Program-made: the position numbers and the translations under genes
Shown: positions 9,324 to 20,710 of the stretch, one piece after another
Layout of the letters: every line of letters begins with the position of its first letter
Numbering within the stretch: position 1 is the stretch's first letter
NCBI GenBank assembly: GCA_036924285.1
Contig: JAYKYS010000007.1
Coordinates: 4,588,001-4,652,000 of the forward strand
Direction: 5' to 3'
Source of the DNA: Asterella californica
Lineage: Eukaryota; Streptophyta; Marchantiopsida; Marchantiales; Aytoniaceae
DNA: 64,000 nucleotides
Notes under the pieces: generated by a model
What the model was told of the DNA's origin: nothing
The model's database searches: none
What the model saw: the letters and a program-made list of their open reading frames with translations, nothing else

Positions 9324-9575
9324 CTAATGTTGTCTCCACAACTCGATCTCAACACTGTAATCTCGCCTGAACTCATGATAATCGTCCATCGGCGGTCCCT
9401 CCAAGTGCTGGAACAAACCCTTCCACGCCATGAAGGGTGTAAACAGCTGTGGGTTCCGCATCTGCTGCAGATCGCACCAACTGTCGAACTCCTGGATGAA
9501 GTCATCCAGCTCAATGGTACCAATTGTACTCGAGTAACGTCGAGGCCTCTTCGTGGCCCCATAGATCTCGTCCAT
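9324..9575 (-). CDS. Gag N-terminal fragment, closed by an in-frame TAG
   Basis: Begins at the first in-frame ATG (9573-9575, MDEIYGATKR) after an upstream stop at 9651-9653, and runs 83 codons to TAG at 9324-9326. The frame is the same as the downstream gag-protease-methyltransferase ORF, so a single codon separates them. Content such as FDSWCDL and HEFRRDYSVEIELWR fits the start of a gypsy gag. The codons after the TAG (TCT CCC) do not match the CAR-YYA readthrough context. This stop is therefore more likely an inactivating mutation, for example from CAG, or translation restarts downstream. Confidence 0.75.
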   Translation of the reverse strand: MDEIYGATKRPRRYSSTIGTIELDDFIQEFDSWCDLQQMRNPQLFTPFMAWKGLFQHLEGPPMDDYHEFRRDYSVEIELWRQH

Positions 9576-11419
9576 GTCCCACAACAACGGTGTTGCGACA
9601 CTAGACTCACCACCAGAACCTCCCGAGAACTCCGTGATGAGAGAATCCCGCTAAGACACTCCCCAACCGGAATGTCGCAATCTCCGTCACCACCGTAACC
9701 ACCACTTGCCTAACCCCGCTCCTACTGAGCTCACCTATCCCCTACTAGGACGGTCAAGGTAAGGGCAACCTGTACCTGCCATCACCACAGGCAGCCTCTC
9801 ACGGTCTGTTGGTCGTCACTCCAACCGCACCGTGAGAGAGACAAAGATAGTCTGACTGGTCCGCAACTCCAGCCTCACTATCGACAGCACATTGGAGTGA
9901 ACTCACTCCGGAAATCAAGCGCCAACACAAGCAAACGCGGCGCACAAACAGGAAGCAGAGTATGGAAGGGTTCCAACCACAAGAAGTCCAAACGATAACC
10001 CTCCACACTCAAACATTCACATAAAGAGAAACCCAGCCCCACCCGGACTGACGACTCCTTGTCGGTGACCACATGCACAATATATGATCACCAACAGTCG
10101 TAACTGACACTGGAGGTCACTAACTAGATGTCCACACCTCTAGTAGCTCCAAAAACATCCACGTGGTAGCTCTACTAGCTCACCCAAGACAACTGCCACC
10201 AATTGCCTCCATACGCGCCTCTACGGTGTAGGCAAACACTACCACAACTATAGCTTCCCCCTAACACTGTGGGGTCGCCCTACCACTCCTCTAGGGACGT
10301 GCGAGAAGGTCTCCTACTACCTTATACAAGTCCATAAGTACTTGCACGCATCCCTGTAGGACACCAAGAGCTATTGGTCTAGTGGTAAAGCCAAAGCTAA
10401 GACTACAGAGTCAGGAGTCCAGGTCCAGGAATAGTGTTGGGATGGGTGACCAGCTGGTTTTACCCTTCCCACACACCTGAAGCTTGGATACCTCTCTCAC
10501 GCACGCCAGCAAGCTGGCTTGCGGCGGGCGCGGGCTCGGGCTCAGGCTCAGCTCCGCTCCGCTCCGCCTCCGCACTCTCGCACTCCGCTCTCACGCCTCC
10601 GCACTCACGCACCTCTGCTCCTCGAAGCCTCTAAACCTCTAAACCTCTAAACGCCTCCTAACACGCACTCCACACCTCGACACTCCCGCTCACTCTCCGC
10701 TCCGCTCCGCTTGAAGTAGAGTAGAACAGGTACACACACACCAGAAGAGGCTCGAATTGCAGAAGATTGCACCAAAACAGCCTCCAAAACAGCGAAAACA
10801 GCTTGCGGGTGCACACGGGTGACCAAAATCTGACGTAAAACAGCAAGAACCTCCAAATCCAACCCGAACACCACCAAAACAGATTCGCAAATGCACCACA
10901 CACACTTCGCGGATGCACACACACACAAAACAACTACTAAACTCGAGTTTCCTCACGAAATTGAGCCAAAATCTGACGTAACTAGCCTTTTAGTGCTTGC
11001 GGGTTTCACGGCAGCGAACTTCGACATGCCATAACTTCTTCAATCCTTGGCCAAACTCCACGAAACTTAGTGCGCTAGAATCGTCTCTCCAATGCGCTTC
11101 CAAAGAGTCCACTCCGGCCTGACATTGACAAGTATTTCAGCTGCTACGCCCAAACGCGCAATCCGGCTCCAACAACACACTTCAAGAACATTCCGCAAAA
11201 TTTCTGCAGCGCTTCCGCATGACAGAAATCTCCACTCGACCCCAACAACAGCAAATCGATCTGCGACAGCAATGTAGCACGGCGCCCACACACCTCGATC
11301 ACAGCTCCAAACAATCAACCATGAACAACAACGCCCGAAGATACCAGCGGACGATTTCTGATTTCAGATCTGCGAGCTCTTACTGAACTCCGCCTCGACC
11401 TGCACTCAGTTCTTTGAGT
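9576..11419 (-). other. 5' leader of the gypsy-type element
   Basis: About 1.84 kb between repeat A1 and the gag ATG, unusually long. It contains no long sense ORF, a C-rich, Ser/Leu-coding low-complexity block at 10500-10650, and a pol-III-like segment at 10375-10451 on the opposite strand. The sequence directly inside A1 reads ACTCAAAGAACTGAG and does not begin with the TGG expected of a tRNA primer-binding site. Confidence 0.6.
10375..10451 (+). other. tRNA/5S-like pol III fragment inside the leader
   Basis: TGGTCTAGTGG at 10375-10385 fits a tRNA A-box. GTTGGGATGGGTGACC at 10436-10451 closely resembles the box C region of plant 5S rRNA. A clean B-box (GGTTCGANTCC) is missing, so this is a composite or decayed promoter-like piece, perhaps from a captured SINE. 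It lies antisense to the element. Confidence 0.35.
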
Positions 11420-11712
11420 AATCTGAATACAGAGATTACCATCTCCAACACCACCACAAGGATTACTCACCAACGGTCAAGCCAAACCCACTCTAAACGC
11501 GAAGAGAATCCGGGTTACACTCAACTAGACTATCCACCATAGCCTGGAGCTTGAAGGCTCAACTCAAAGAACTAAGACCTCCAAGCCCTACCTGCGAAGT
11601 TTACCCCTAGTGGGCTCTCTCCCCAACTCGCCCTAACGGCACTAACGGCCTTACCGGGATGCGCCACTTCGCACTCGGTCAACCTAGCCGAGGGGCCCAA
11701 ACTGACGTGACA
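11420..11712 (-). repeat. Terminal repeat A1 (293 bp)
   Basis: The 5' end of the element in the sense direction, starting TGTCACGTC. It is nearly identical to A2 but is not accompanied by a B copy. The AACAT target repeat follows immediately on its outer side, so the missing B is not due to truncation of this end. Confidence 0.92.
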
Positions 11713-11717
11713 AACAT
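11713..11717. repeat. Target-site duplication, right copy (AACAT)
   Basis: Partner of the AACAT at 1843-1847. Two further bases (GT) also agree on both sides, but on the left those belong to the element start. Confidence 0.8.
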
Positions 11718-12429
11718 GTTTGAGTTACAAGTCCGTTTGGCAGATGACGATGGAGGAAGACATAGCTAAATCTAGAATGGAGAATGGATAAAATGGAGAA
11801 TGGATAAATGGAGAACGGATAAAACCGCGGATAGCGACATGTGCCTGGTATTCTTTGCCAGCCCCACGACAGTTCTCACAAGGATGCCGACGACAGGAAA
11901 ATTATTGCTCAATGGGAAATAAAGACTCTTTCAAGAATCAGGAACATAATCGTGAAAAAATGTGCGGAGTTCAAGTCACTCACGTTGAATGTGCAGTGGC
12001 CGCGAGGCAACCAGACGGTTCCAGAAGTACGTGTTACACGACCAATACACGCCATCGGTGTACTGTATGCTGAATTTTCCTACAAATAACAAGTAGCTAC
12101 GCTTGCAATGGGTTAAATACCAACCCAGAAGACCTTATTAGAAGGATTAGGAGGATATTCATTTCATACCTGTAGGTTTATGTTCTCGAAAACGTATTAC
12201 ATAGCTGTTCTTTTTTACTGGCCCTCTTTCTCCGCAGGAAGTCCTTCGAGTTATCAAAGACACGTATTTTCATCTGCTGCATTTATTTCTTCCCATTCTT
12301 ATCAGATACCGCTTTTTGGAATTTTCTATGGAAATATTAGAAGCACACTCTTGGATATTTCTCTTTTTCCTACTGGAAACTAGAGAAGTATCTAAGTCAG
12401 GTTTCTTCAGTCTTTGAATACTAACAGGT

Positions 12430-12990
12430 TCCTTGAAGCCCTCAGATGTCTTCTGTGTTTCAGAAGTCAGTTGAGGAATACATTCGGAATTAAGAGTTTA
12501 GTCGCTTTCTATTACATAAGATAATACAACCAAAATGTAAATTGTTAGTGAACCGAACACTTCGATTGCAAACTGCCATTCATTCATAAAAAGTCATCTG
12601 AATGTACAAGTCAGAGTGTAGACATCAGAGGTCTTTCGTGTTTAAGAGCGTTCGAGAAATACAATCGACTTTTGTCACTTTCTATTACATAAGATAGTAC
12701 CGTCAGAATGCAAACCGCTATAGTAAACTTGAAACGTCCGCTGCACAGCTTACTGCGTTGTATAGTAAACTCAAGGTAAACATAAGATAATACAGTGAGA
12801 CCTCTGCAAACTGCAAACCATTATGTAATAAACATCAAACCTCCATCGTCAAGCTCCATTCCGCTGGAAAAAGGATACAGCGGAATTATAAACTATAATG
12901 TAAACTAGTGATCGTTGCGTGGTATAGTAAATTTTCATTCGGTAAACTGCAAAGAGGGCTGCAAACTGTATAGTAAACTTCTACTTGAAC
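12430..12990. repeat. Imperfect tandem repeat with recurring tatagtaaac motif
   Basis: A segment around ctttctattacataagata occurs at about 12505 and again at about 12685, with similar flanks. The short motif tatagtaaac recurs at least four times to 12980. This looks like an old, diverged tandem duplication followed by spread of a short motif. Confidence 0.45.
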
Positions 12991-15349
12991 CTGCGGGTTG
13001 AACCACCAAGAGTTCAAATCGATGGAGAGAATTCGGTTATGGATCATGTAGTGATTGACAATCGCTTGGAAGTCTCAGCTGCCATCGGAAAAAGATGGGA
13101 GTAAGCAAGAGAAGGACATTACAGGAAGCAAAAGACAAATGTCTCACCTTCGTAAGCTCTACCAGTGCGCAAATTCCACTCAAGAGCACTGGACAATGAC
13201 ATGTATTCTGAGAAGTGAGAAACGTCTTGGAAGTTGGGAACAGTTCTTGCCACCCTTGCTGCTATGATGTACTCCTCTTCCTCATAGTGTTAGAGTTTGA
13301 TTGCTCCACAGTGAAGTAGTATGCACGAGTTTGGGTGAAGAAAACATTATATATTAGCACTTGTGACAGTCTCAAGATGTACGATCGTCTTCCACAAAGA
13401 ATCATTGCAAGTTTTCTTAATGCCACAAGCCATTAATCACATGCAGGAAGGTGTATATTTACCTGATCGTATCATAGACTACAAACACGTCCAGAGTGTT
13501 GTACACAAAAAATGCATGGATCAATATTTATTGAACTGAAGAGCGCGCCGAAGTATATTAATGTAGTTCAATTCCACCCTATTCTTCGTATGTGCAACAC
13601 CAAAGAGAGTAAAAAATTCATCGTCATATCGGAGCATACGGTCGATGAGTCTATGACGTTGTTCATGACAAATTTGAGATGGGCCTTAGTTTGATCTTTC
13701 ATTCAACACTCGAGCATTTTGATGAAAATGTGGAGACCTCGATTGCTCTATTGTTTCACACAAACTTCTCCACCGAGTGGTACGTACAAATGGAGGAGGC
13801 TGTCATCTCTCTCGATGGAGAGCAATCCGTTGGTGCACTCATTCTCCAGAAATATGCAAAGTGGTGATCAATATCTATCGGTATCTAATCTCCCTCTTTT
13901 TTTCCAGTTAACAGTCAATGACACCTCAAGTTGCTTAGGAACGAGCACCCTCCGTGTTCCTTTGAGTGTCGGAGGAATGCTGACTGCTTTGGCTCTCGCA
14001 ACACGTCTCAATGACATAAGGACAATGCTTATAAACAAAGCGATAACGGCGAGAATCCACGTCCGCGCATATATACTTAACGTAGTTTAGACGAAAAAAG
14101 CATGCACTATGGGTCTGAGGAGAAGACGATGGATAGGGGACTGTAGAATTTGGGATAACAAAAAACGTTAGATCTGGAGTCGTGAAGAAAGAACCAAATA
14201 CTTTCAAAATCTAGATAGTGGAATGATCCAATACGAGCATGGACGCAAGTAGTGGACAAAGAGAACAACTTAGAGAGCAAGACATAATCAAGACATAGAA
14301 TAAGAAATTCTAGAAGGACTTGGCAGAATTCGAAGTCAATGTAAATGTAACTTCAAAAGTGATACAAATCAATATCAGAAAAAACAATATTCTCTTCCAA
14401 TAGAGGAGGTGAGGAGGTGAAGTGTTTGATCTTCAAAATCATTCGAGATTGCAGGACGAGGTGGAATCATGGTAGCAAATGGCTTGGAAGTCACGGAAGC
14501 TAAGCCGAGGGTTATCTAAACATGACATTTGAGAGATTTCTACTGGATGAATGAGATCAACAGACGGGGTGGTAAAAATGGACTCGACATCATCATCATT
14601 GACTAGAACATCATCTGTAGAAGAAATGCTAGAATTCTCCTTCCCATCAGACATTACCAACAGAACCACACAAAGAAGGAACGTAAGAAATTTGCAAGAA
14701 GTAGAGAAGAGCACTTTCTTGAGTTGGACAACACCGATCATACTCCATGCTACAGCGGCACCACAAGACGATCTCCAAAACCTCCCATCTCCATGATAAG
14801 GAGAGAACAGAAATGCAGCAAAAGAAACGCAGAAGATATGAAAGACATGGCGATAGTTGTAAATCGGACCAATCCACCCATAGTTGAAACGGTAGATCCG
14901 TTGCTCGAAGACAAACCGTCGCTCCAAGCCAAGATAGAGGTCCACAGCCTGCTGCCGCCGTCATGCAAAGCTCCAAAGAGGATTGCAATCGTCAGCACCT
15001 ATGTAGCCACGACACTACATTCGCTACATTCGTGGATAGTACCGTCCTCGAGCTGAATAACCCGAATGCCAAAACATACAAGTAAAAATGAAGTGGAAGT
15101 GGAAAAAAGTTCGCAGCGAAAAGACGAAGAGCAAAGTAAACGAAGGAAAATCTGGAGCAATGACAGCAACCTACACAATGAATTGGCGAAAGTCAGAACG
15201 ATAAGAGAATGGTGAAGGCTACGTGAACTTCCAAGTTACAGCAAACAGAAGGAGTCCAAATGCTGCCCAGAACTGCTGAAGTCCAGCGCATGCGCAAGGA
15301 TAATCCTTCTACGTGACAAGAGAATCGAATGCATCGGTAAAATATCAAA

Positions 15350-15755
15350 GAATGATGGTAGCGAAGGACTATAACACTATAATGCTAGATGGTAGCGCAG
15401 CAAAATGCAACAATAGATGGTAGAGACGTAGCAAAATGACAATGATAGATGGTAGCGAGTGACGGAGAACACGATGTACAACAAGAGTTATAACGTTATA
15501 GCAAGAGCTATAACAACACAACAGTAGAGATTGCACCACAATGCAATGGTAGATGGTAGCGATGCACCAAAATGACAGCAAGAACGTGATATACAGCAAG
15601 AGGTACCAAGAATGCGATATACAGCAAGAGCTATAACGGTAAACAACAACGAATGCAAGAATTGTTGATAGATGATAGGGACGCAACAAAATGACAATGA
15701 CAGATGATAGCGGGGTACCAAAATATCAAAGAACGTGATATACAGCAAGAGGTGC
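15350..15755. repeat. Complex degenerate minisatellite
   Basis: Three short modules alternate: gatggtagcg, caaaatgacaatgatag, and gatatacagcaagag followed by ctataac or gtacc. Each is repeated three to six times with changes in order and spacing. The minus-strand frames over it are low-complexity Tyr/Leu/Ser strings and are not taken as genes. Confidence 0.65.
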
Positions 15756-18700
15756 CGACTCCATACAAAATAGAGAATTCAAGTACATTTGTGTCGAAGA
15801 GATAAAAGAAAAGTGGCAAGAGTGAGAATAGTGCAAGAAATTCCAAATTAAATATATTCATGGCCATTGCCCCTCCAGCTCAACACACGTCCACTCCCTC
15901 CAAGCGTGACAGTAAAACGTCAAAGAATCCAGAAGAACTCCAATAGCCCTAAATACATGAAAGCCAATGAGAGAAACCAGAAAACCGTTAGGTCTTTTCC
16001 CTTGGCTTCCACTTTGTACAAGACCGTCGAGAAAGATATTCTGCGGGTTTGCTTTCAGAGAACTGAGAAATTTAACAGCTATGGAGAAATGTTTCTGGTG
16101 ATTACGTTTTCATCCAAGTTGGAATTTGTGGAGTAACGAATAAAATTAAAGCTGCTGATTAGCTTTTTAACCAAATTTTCTTAGGCGTGCAAGTTTTACG
16201 TTCATGCAGATTATCAATCAACTATTTTTGATCGACAATCAATGAAATCTCCAGTTCGTGTCCTTAAGTCCCATTCAGAACCCCCATAGCAATCTTTTCT
16301 TTTTTTCCTTCTCATCCGATAAGAATTCTCCTCAAAAAAATTTTGTGCTCCCTGTCGTGCTGATTTTTTCTAGGTGTCTTTCCAGAGGCTCCCGATTCTG
16401 ATTTCTGTCTTCTGAAAGAAAAGACACTGTCAAAGTTTATTATGGGCGTGGTGGTTTTTGCCTTCTGAAAGGAAAGACCACGGTGGGCTCTGTCAAACTT
16501 TATTAGCAGCGATTAAATTACAAAGCTAAAAGTTTATTGTCATGAATGATACATACATCATTCTAAGCAATGTGCAGAGTGGTCGTTAGTCTTATCGGCT
16601 CGACTGCCATAGTACACTTAAGGAACATGTAATTGCAATCCCACTCTAAATACATCTAATATATGTATTGCTCTCTGGACATCTAACTCCAGCTCGGCTC
16701 CGAATACTCTCTAAGGATCATCATAGAGAAAGTTGAAAAATTTGAAAGCTCTATTCGATAACATAGTCTTGCTCTGTGCCAAGTAGAACTCTTCCTGATA
16801 TCGTTCTTCTGCCATGGCCGCAGTCAGAGGAATGAAATCAGGCAAGTCTGGGATAGCAGCAGCAGGTTCTCACGGTTCGTTCTTACCTGACGTGACATCC
16901 TTCTCATGTGGCATTATTGACTCCTCACCTTCTGTGTCACAAGGTACCTCCCTTTACAATTCTGGCAGCGTCGACTCTCTTGCTAAAAGAAAATACATTG
17001 AATATCTTCCAGTGTGATAAGCTCTGAATGCAAGAAAGACTTCCAAAACACATCTACTCTTCGTACCTGGATTCCAGTCTGCATGAGCCAACGCGGTGAA
17101 GCACAATATTTTTCAGAAGCAATCATTGCATGCATACATGTGCTAAAAGTTGAAGATAAGGCATGTGTACTCTTATACTTGTTAAAATTGCAATGCACGC
17201 GGAAGAATGTTTGCATATGTAAGTTCAACGTGGTTCTTCGTTTCACAAGCACCTAACAAAGTGTACAGTTCCGTACTATAAGCAAGCATGCTATCATAGA
17301 TGTTTTTGATGTGAAATCGGTGGTAGTCCTCATTTTCATCCTTCATACAACAGTCCACCATCCCTAAGGAAGTGTGGAGGCCTCAGTTTGTTAATGTCTT
17401 CACATAGACCTCGGCACTGATGAGACTCTCCAAACCTCAGCCCAAGGTACTCGTCACACGTTTCTTCACCTCCTGCGCCGATGGCGACTACACCTTGGTA
17501 GTGGAGGTGTAGAAGTGCACCTCTCATTTCGACATAAAATATTAGGTTCGGCAAAATGTGAGCAAATATATCTAAAGCACTCAGGGTGCAAGATAGAGCA
17601 CAAGCAAGAGAGGAACGAGAACGAAAGACTACTTGCACAATGAGGACAAATGAGTTTATTAGCAAGTTTTATGCAGTACGTCGAATATGAGAATATATGA
17701 AAGAACATGTCTTGCAAAACAATCCAATAACCATCATTGCTTGTGCCAAGATAAAAAAAGGATCAAATAAGGCAAGAAACTAATTCGATTTTCACGAAAT
17801 CATCATCTACAAAGAAGTGAGATGGATGCACAAAAGGAAGAAAGTCCAAATACATGCAGAAGCAACGGAACTGCAAGAGAAGTTATTTGTCATCCAAGCT
17901 CAAAGGTCTATGCTTAGAAGCGTGGAGATAGTCAAGGGGTGGCAGTGCAAGACGACAAGCTTTATGGAACGTAGAACAATTCAAGTGTATCTAGAAAGCA
18001 CTATGAGACTGACGATGCCTGCGCTATAGAGAGACATATCTGGTGTATGAGACTCTGGCTCAGGCTGAGATAAGTCGACCATAACGCATCTCACTTCTCA
18101 TCATCGAGTGTAAATAAGAGAAAAGAAGGTGGTAGAACTTAGTTGCGAACTGAAACTGCGAGGAGAAATTAAAACTGTCCAAATCGGTTGCAGCATGCCA
18201 GCAACCGCGCACCTTACTCTTTGTATCTATAGTAAACGGTGATCCACATAAGCACATCGTAACGAAGCATTGCATCCATCCGTAAAAATGAAGACATGAC
18301 AAAGGTATCCAAGGAAAACCGTGCAACCCCGCGCACATACCTGCAGACAATGACGAGAAAGAGATGGTCATATCATGGCAACACAAGAAAAGAGAAACAG
18401 TCAAATCTGAAAGCTGCCAAATCGTAAACATGAAATCACATGATAGCACTTAGTTGGTAATTCTAAGCAAGGACAAATCTGGAGTGTCGCGAGCCTATTA
18501 TGAAGAGGTCTGCAGGAGTAGCTTCTAGTGCAGCCCATGACTAATATCATGAGCAACTGTTGGTTTCATGGAGACGTGGATTCATGGAGACAAGTAAGAA
18601 ACAATCACAATCAGAAAATTGCTCGGGCGTGCATTAGAATTGAACCAAGGGCGATCTCAAACCATTCGGACCAACTGAATAGAAGACGAGCGGTAGTCTC

Positions 18701-19024
18701 ACTCTTTCCTTGAAATTGTGTGGTTGATGCTTCTCATTCAAATTTGAACACAAGGTATAATTGGAATCGGATCATCACTTCCATCTCAAAAACGACGTAG
18801 TCAATAAAAAAGACATACTTTCCTCCTATAACATCTGTTTGTCGTCTACTCCTCGCTCGGCACAAACTCTTGTGGCCATGCATATTAGCTTTACAAGTCA
18901 AGAGTCATTTCAAAACAAACTACAAACTACTTAACATTGACAGAGAAATGTTAAGATGAGGATTTTGAGATTTCATGTAGCAAAAGATACTCTTTTTCCA
19001 AAATCAATGAAGAAATGCAAGGAA

Positions 19025-19660
19025 ATCAAGAAGCTACATCTGCAGTGTAATCGTGGAGTTACGCATTTGTGATTGATTTATCTAGATCTAATCCAATTCT
19101 TTTTTATTTTCACACCGGCTTCATATGGCTTTTTCTTTTGTCACTAAACTGTTTGTTACACGATAAAAAATCTTTTTTTTGTTATTTTGAAACGATATAT
19201 AACTATGTTTCTAAAACTACACTTGCAATGTAATTGTAGGACTATCCGTTAGCAATTAATCCGGATCTAATCAAATTTCATTTCTCTTTTCACAATCGTT
19301 CCATTTGCTCCATATGTCTCCTCCGTCCGCTCTCTCCATCATTTAACCATTCATTACAAGATAAAAGTTTCCTCTTTTCGTTTTGTTCTTCACAATCAAC
19401 ATATAGCAAACAAGGAGCTACACTTACAATAGAATTGTGTCATTTATCCGGATCTAAATCTTTCATCTTTCTATTTGGTTTTCATAACACTCCATCCGTG
19501 CGTGCTCGCTATGCAACAAGAAGTTCACTTTTTATTTTCAAGATTTATTTAGATCTAAATCTTTCTTTTCTCTTTTCAGTTTTCACAACGACTACATATA
19601 TCTGGCTCGCTACATCACAAAAGATTCTCCATCTTCATTTCTTGTTTTTCACACTCGACG
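19025..19660. repeat. Degenerate roughly 190-bp tandem repeat
   Basis: Units near 19030, 19215 and 19405 each contain a gctacac(t)tgcaatgtaat-like start, a cggatctaat-like block and a tttctcttttcacaa-like block. A fourth related unit begins near 20365. Divergence is high, so this is an old array. Confidence 0.5.
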
Positions 19661-20004
19661 TATAGTTATGCTAAAACATAATTATGGGGTTGTTTTACTC
19701 ATACTGGGTTATACTTCTGATAACAAAATGATTCTTATACAAGAGAACATAGAAAAGTCGTACTTTAGTGACGGTTATCTTTGTACAGAACATAGAAAAA
19801 TCATACTTTTGTGACGGTTATCTTTGTACAAACCGTGGATGCTGAGGATCACCTTGAGTTTACATTAATTACTTCTTTATTTCTGACACCTAGAATTGTT
19901 ATCTTAAGTACTCAGTTTCCCTACTACAAAAACTCACAGATGAATCGAGAAAAAATAAGTGAAAGATTGTTGCCTAAGGTAATCTACGTGCCTCCGAATG
20001 AATA

Positions 20005-20190
20005 ACATCATGTCCACTTTATCCCTTCAAGGGGCATCGGACTGTCCTTTGTGGGTAACCACAGCGTACCCGGACCTGATTGCACAAACAGCGACTTCTT
20101 GCACCTCCAACCGGGAGCAGGAAGGTTTGAACCCCAGACCTTTCGCTTAGAGGTCTGAGACCCAACCAACTCAGCTACCGATCTTCGGTA
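20005..20190 (-). mobile_element. tRNA-derived SINE-like element
   Basis: On the minus strand a tRNA-like head runs from about 20187 to 20112. It has an A-box TAGCTGAGTTGG (20167-20178), a six-bp anticodon-like stem, and B-box GGTTCAAACC (20124-20133) at tRNA-like spacing. The acceptor and T stems do not fold cleanly, which argues against a working tRNA gene. A non-tRNA body follows to about 20005. Ends and tail are not defined. Confidence 0.55.
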
Positions 20191-20502
20191 TAAGTAAAAC
20201 CCGTTCGCAATGTTTTTCAGGAGCTTCCTGCAGACGCCTAACCGAAGCAGTAACTCTCTCCCTCATCTCAAGAATATTTACAAAAAGTTACAATTTTGAC
20301 AGCCGGTATCTTTTACAAGGTTTAACTATATGACAATACGACAAAATACACTCTACAGCAAAAACAAAAAACTCCTCTTGCAATAGAATTTCAGAGCAAT
20401 GCGTTAACGATTTTCAGGATCTGTCCCCTTTCTCTCTTTTTTCCAGTTTTCATAACGACTGTATCCATTCGTTCTCACTGCTTCTTTTTTGTTTCCGACT
20501 TT

Positions 20503-20710
20503 CACCACAACTCCATCCGTCCGTTTTGCTAAACGAAACCAAATTCCCCTTCCTTTCCGGTTTTCACAATCGACGTATATCACCACAACTCCATCCGTCC
20601 GTTTTGCTAAACGAAAACAAATTCCCCTTCCTTTCCGGTTTTCACAACTCCATCCGTCCGTTTTCCTAGACGAAAACAAATTCCCCACTTTCCTTTCCGG
20701 TTTTCACAAC
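20503..20710. repeat. Short tandem repeat, about 2.7 units of 78 bp
   Basis: Unit 1 is 20503-20580, unit 2 is 20581-20647 and unit 3 is 20648-20710. All contain ctccatccgtccgttt, a cgaaaacaaattcccc-like block and ctttccggttttcaca. Units 1 and 2 differ by very few bases, so the duplication is recent. Related diverged pieces occur near 19490 and 20450. Confidence 0.8.

Larger units (their letters stand above)
1847..11712 (-). mobile_element. Ty3/gypsy-type retrotransposon with DNA methyltransferase, PHD finger and split direct repeats
   Basis: A 9,866-bp insertion on the minus strand, bounded by TGTCA and TGACA and flanked by AACAT. Order in the sense direction: repeat A1, a leader of about 1.85 kb, gag, protease, C5 cytosine methyltransferase, reverse transcriptase, RNase H, integrase, PHD finger, polypurine tract, then repeats B1, A2 and B2. 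A1 and A2 are both 293 bp and differ at one position that I found. B1 and B2 are both 108 bp and also differ at one. That implies a recent insertion. The whole coding region is in one frame but has TAG codons at 9324-9326 and 5655-5657. No conventional tRNA primer-binding site starting TGG follows A1. RT and integrase are of gypsy type, while the terminal layout resembles Ngaro/PAT-type DIRS elements. The hybrid reading is inference from this single copy. Confidence 0.93.

Noticed and set aside
1847..11712. Classifying the element as a true DIRS/Ngaro tyrosine-recombinase element
   Set aside because: No tyrosine recombinase is seen. The integrase has HHCC and DDE motifs, and a short target duplication is present, which Y-recombinase elements do not make.
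14439..14945. 168-codon minus-strand frame
   Set aside because: Its first codon is GTG, it has no known domain, and overlapping frames of similar length exist on both strands.
15369..15867. Minus-strand frames of 78-106 codons
   Set aside because: They are translations of the minisatellite and are low complexity (Tyr, Leu, Ser, Cys).
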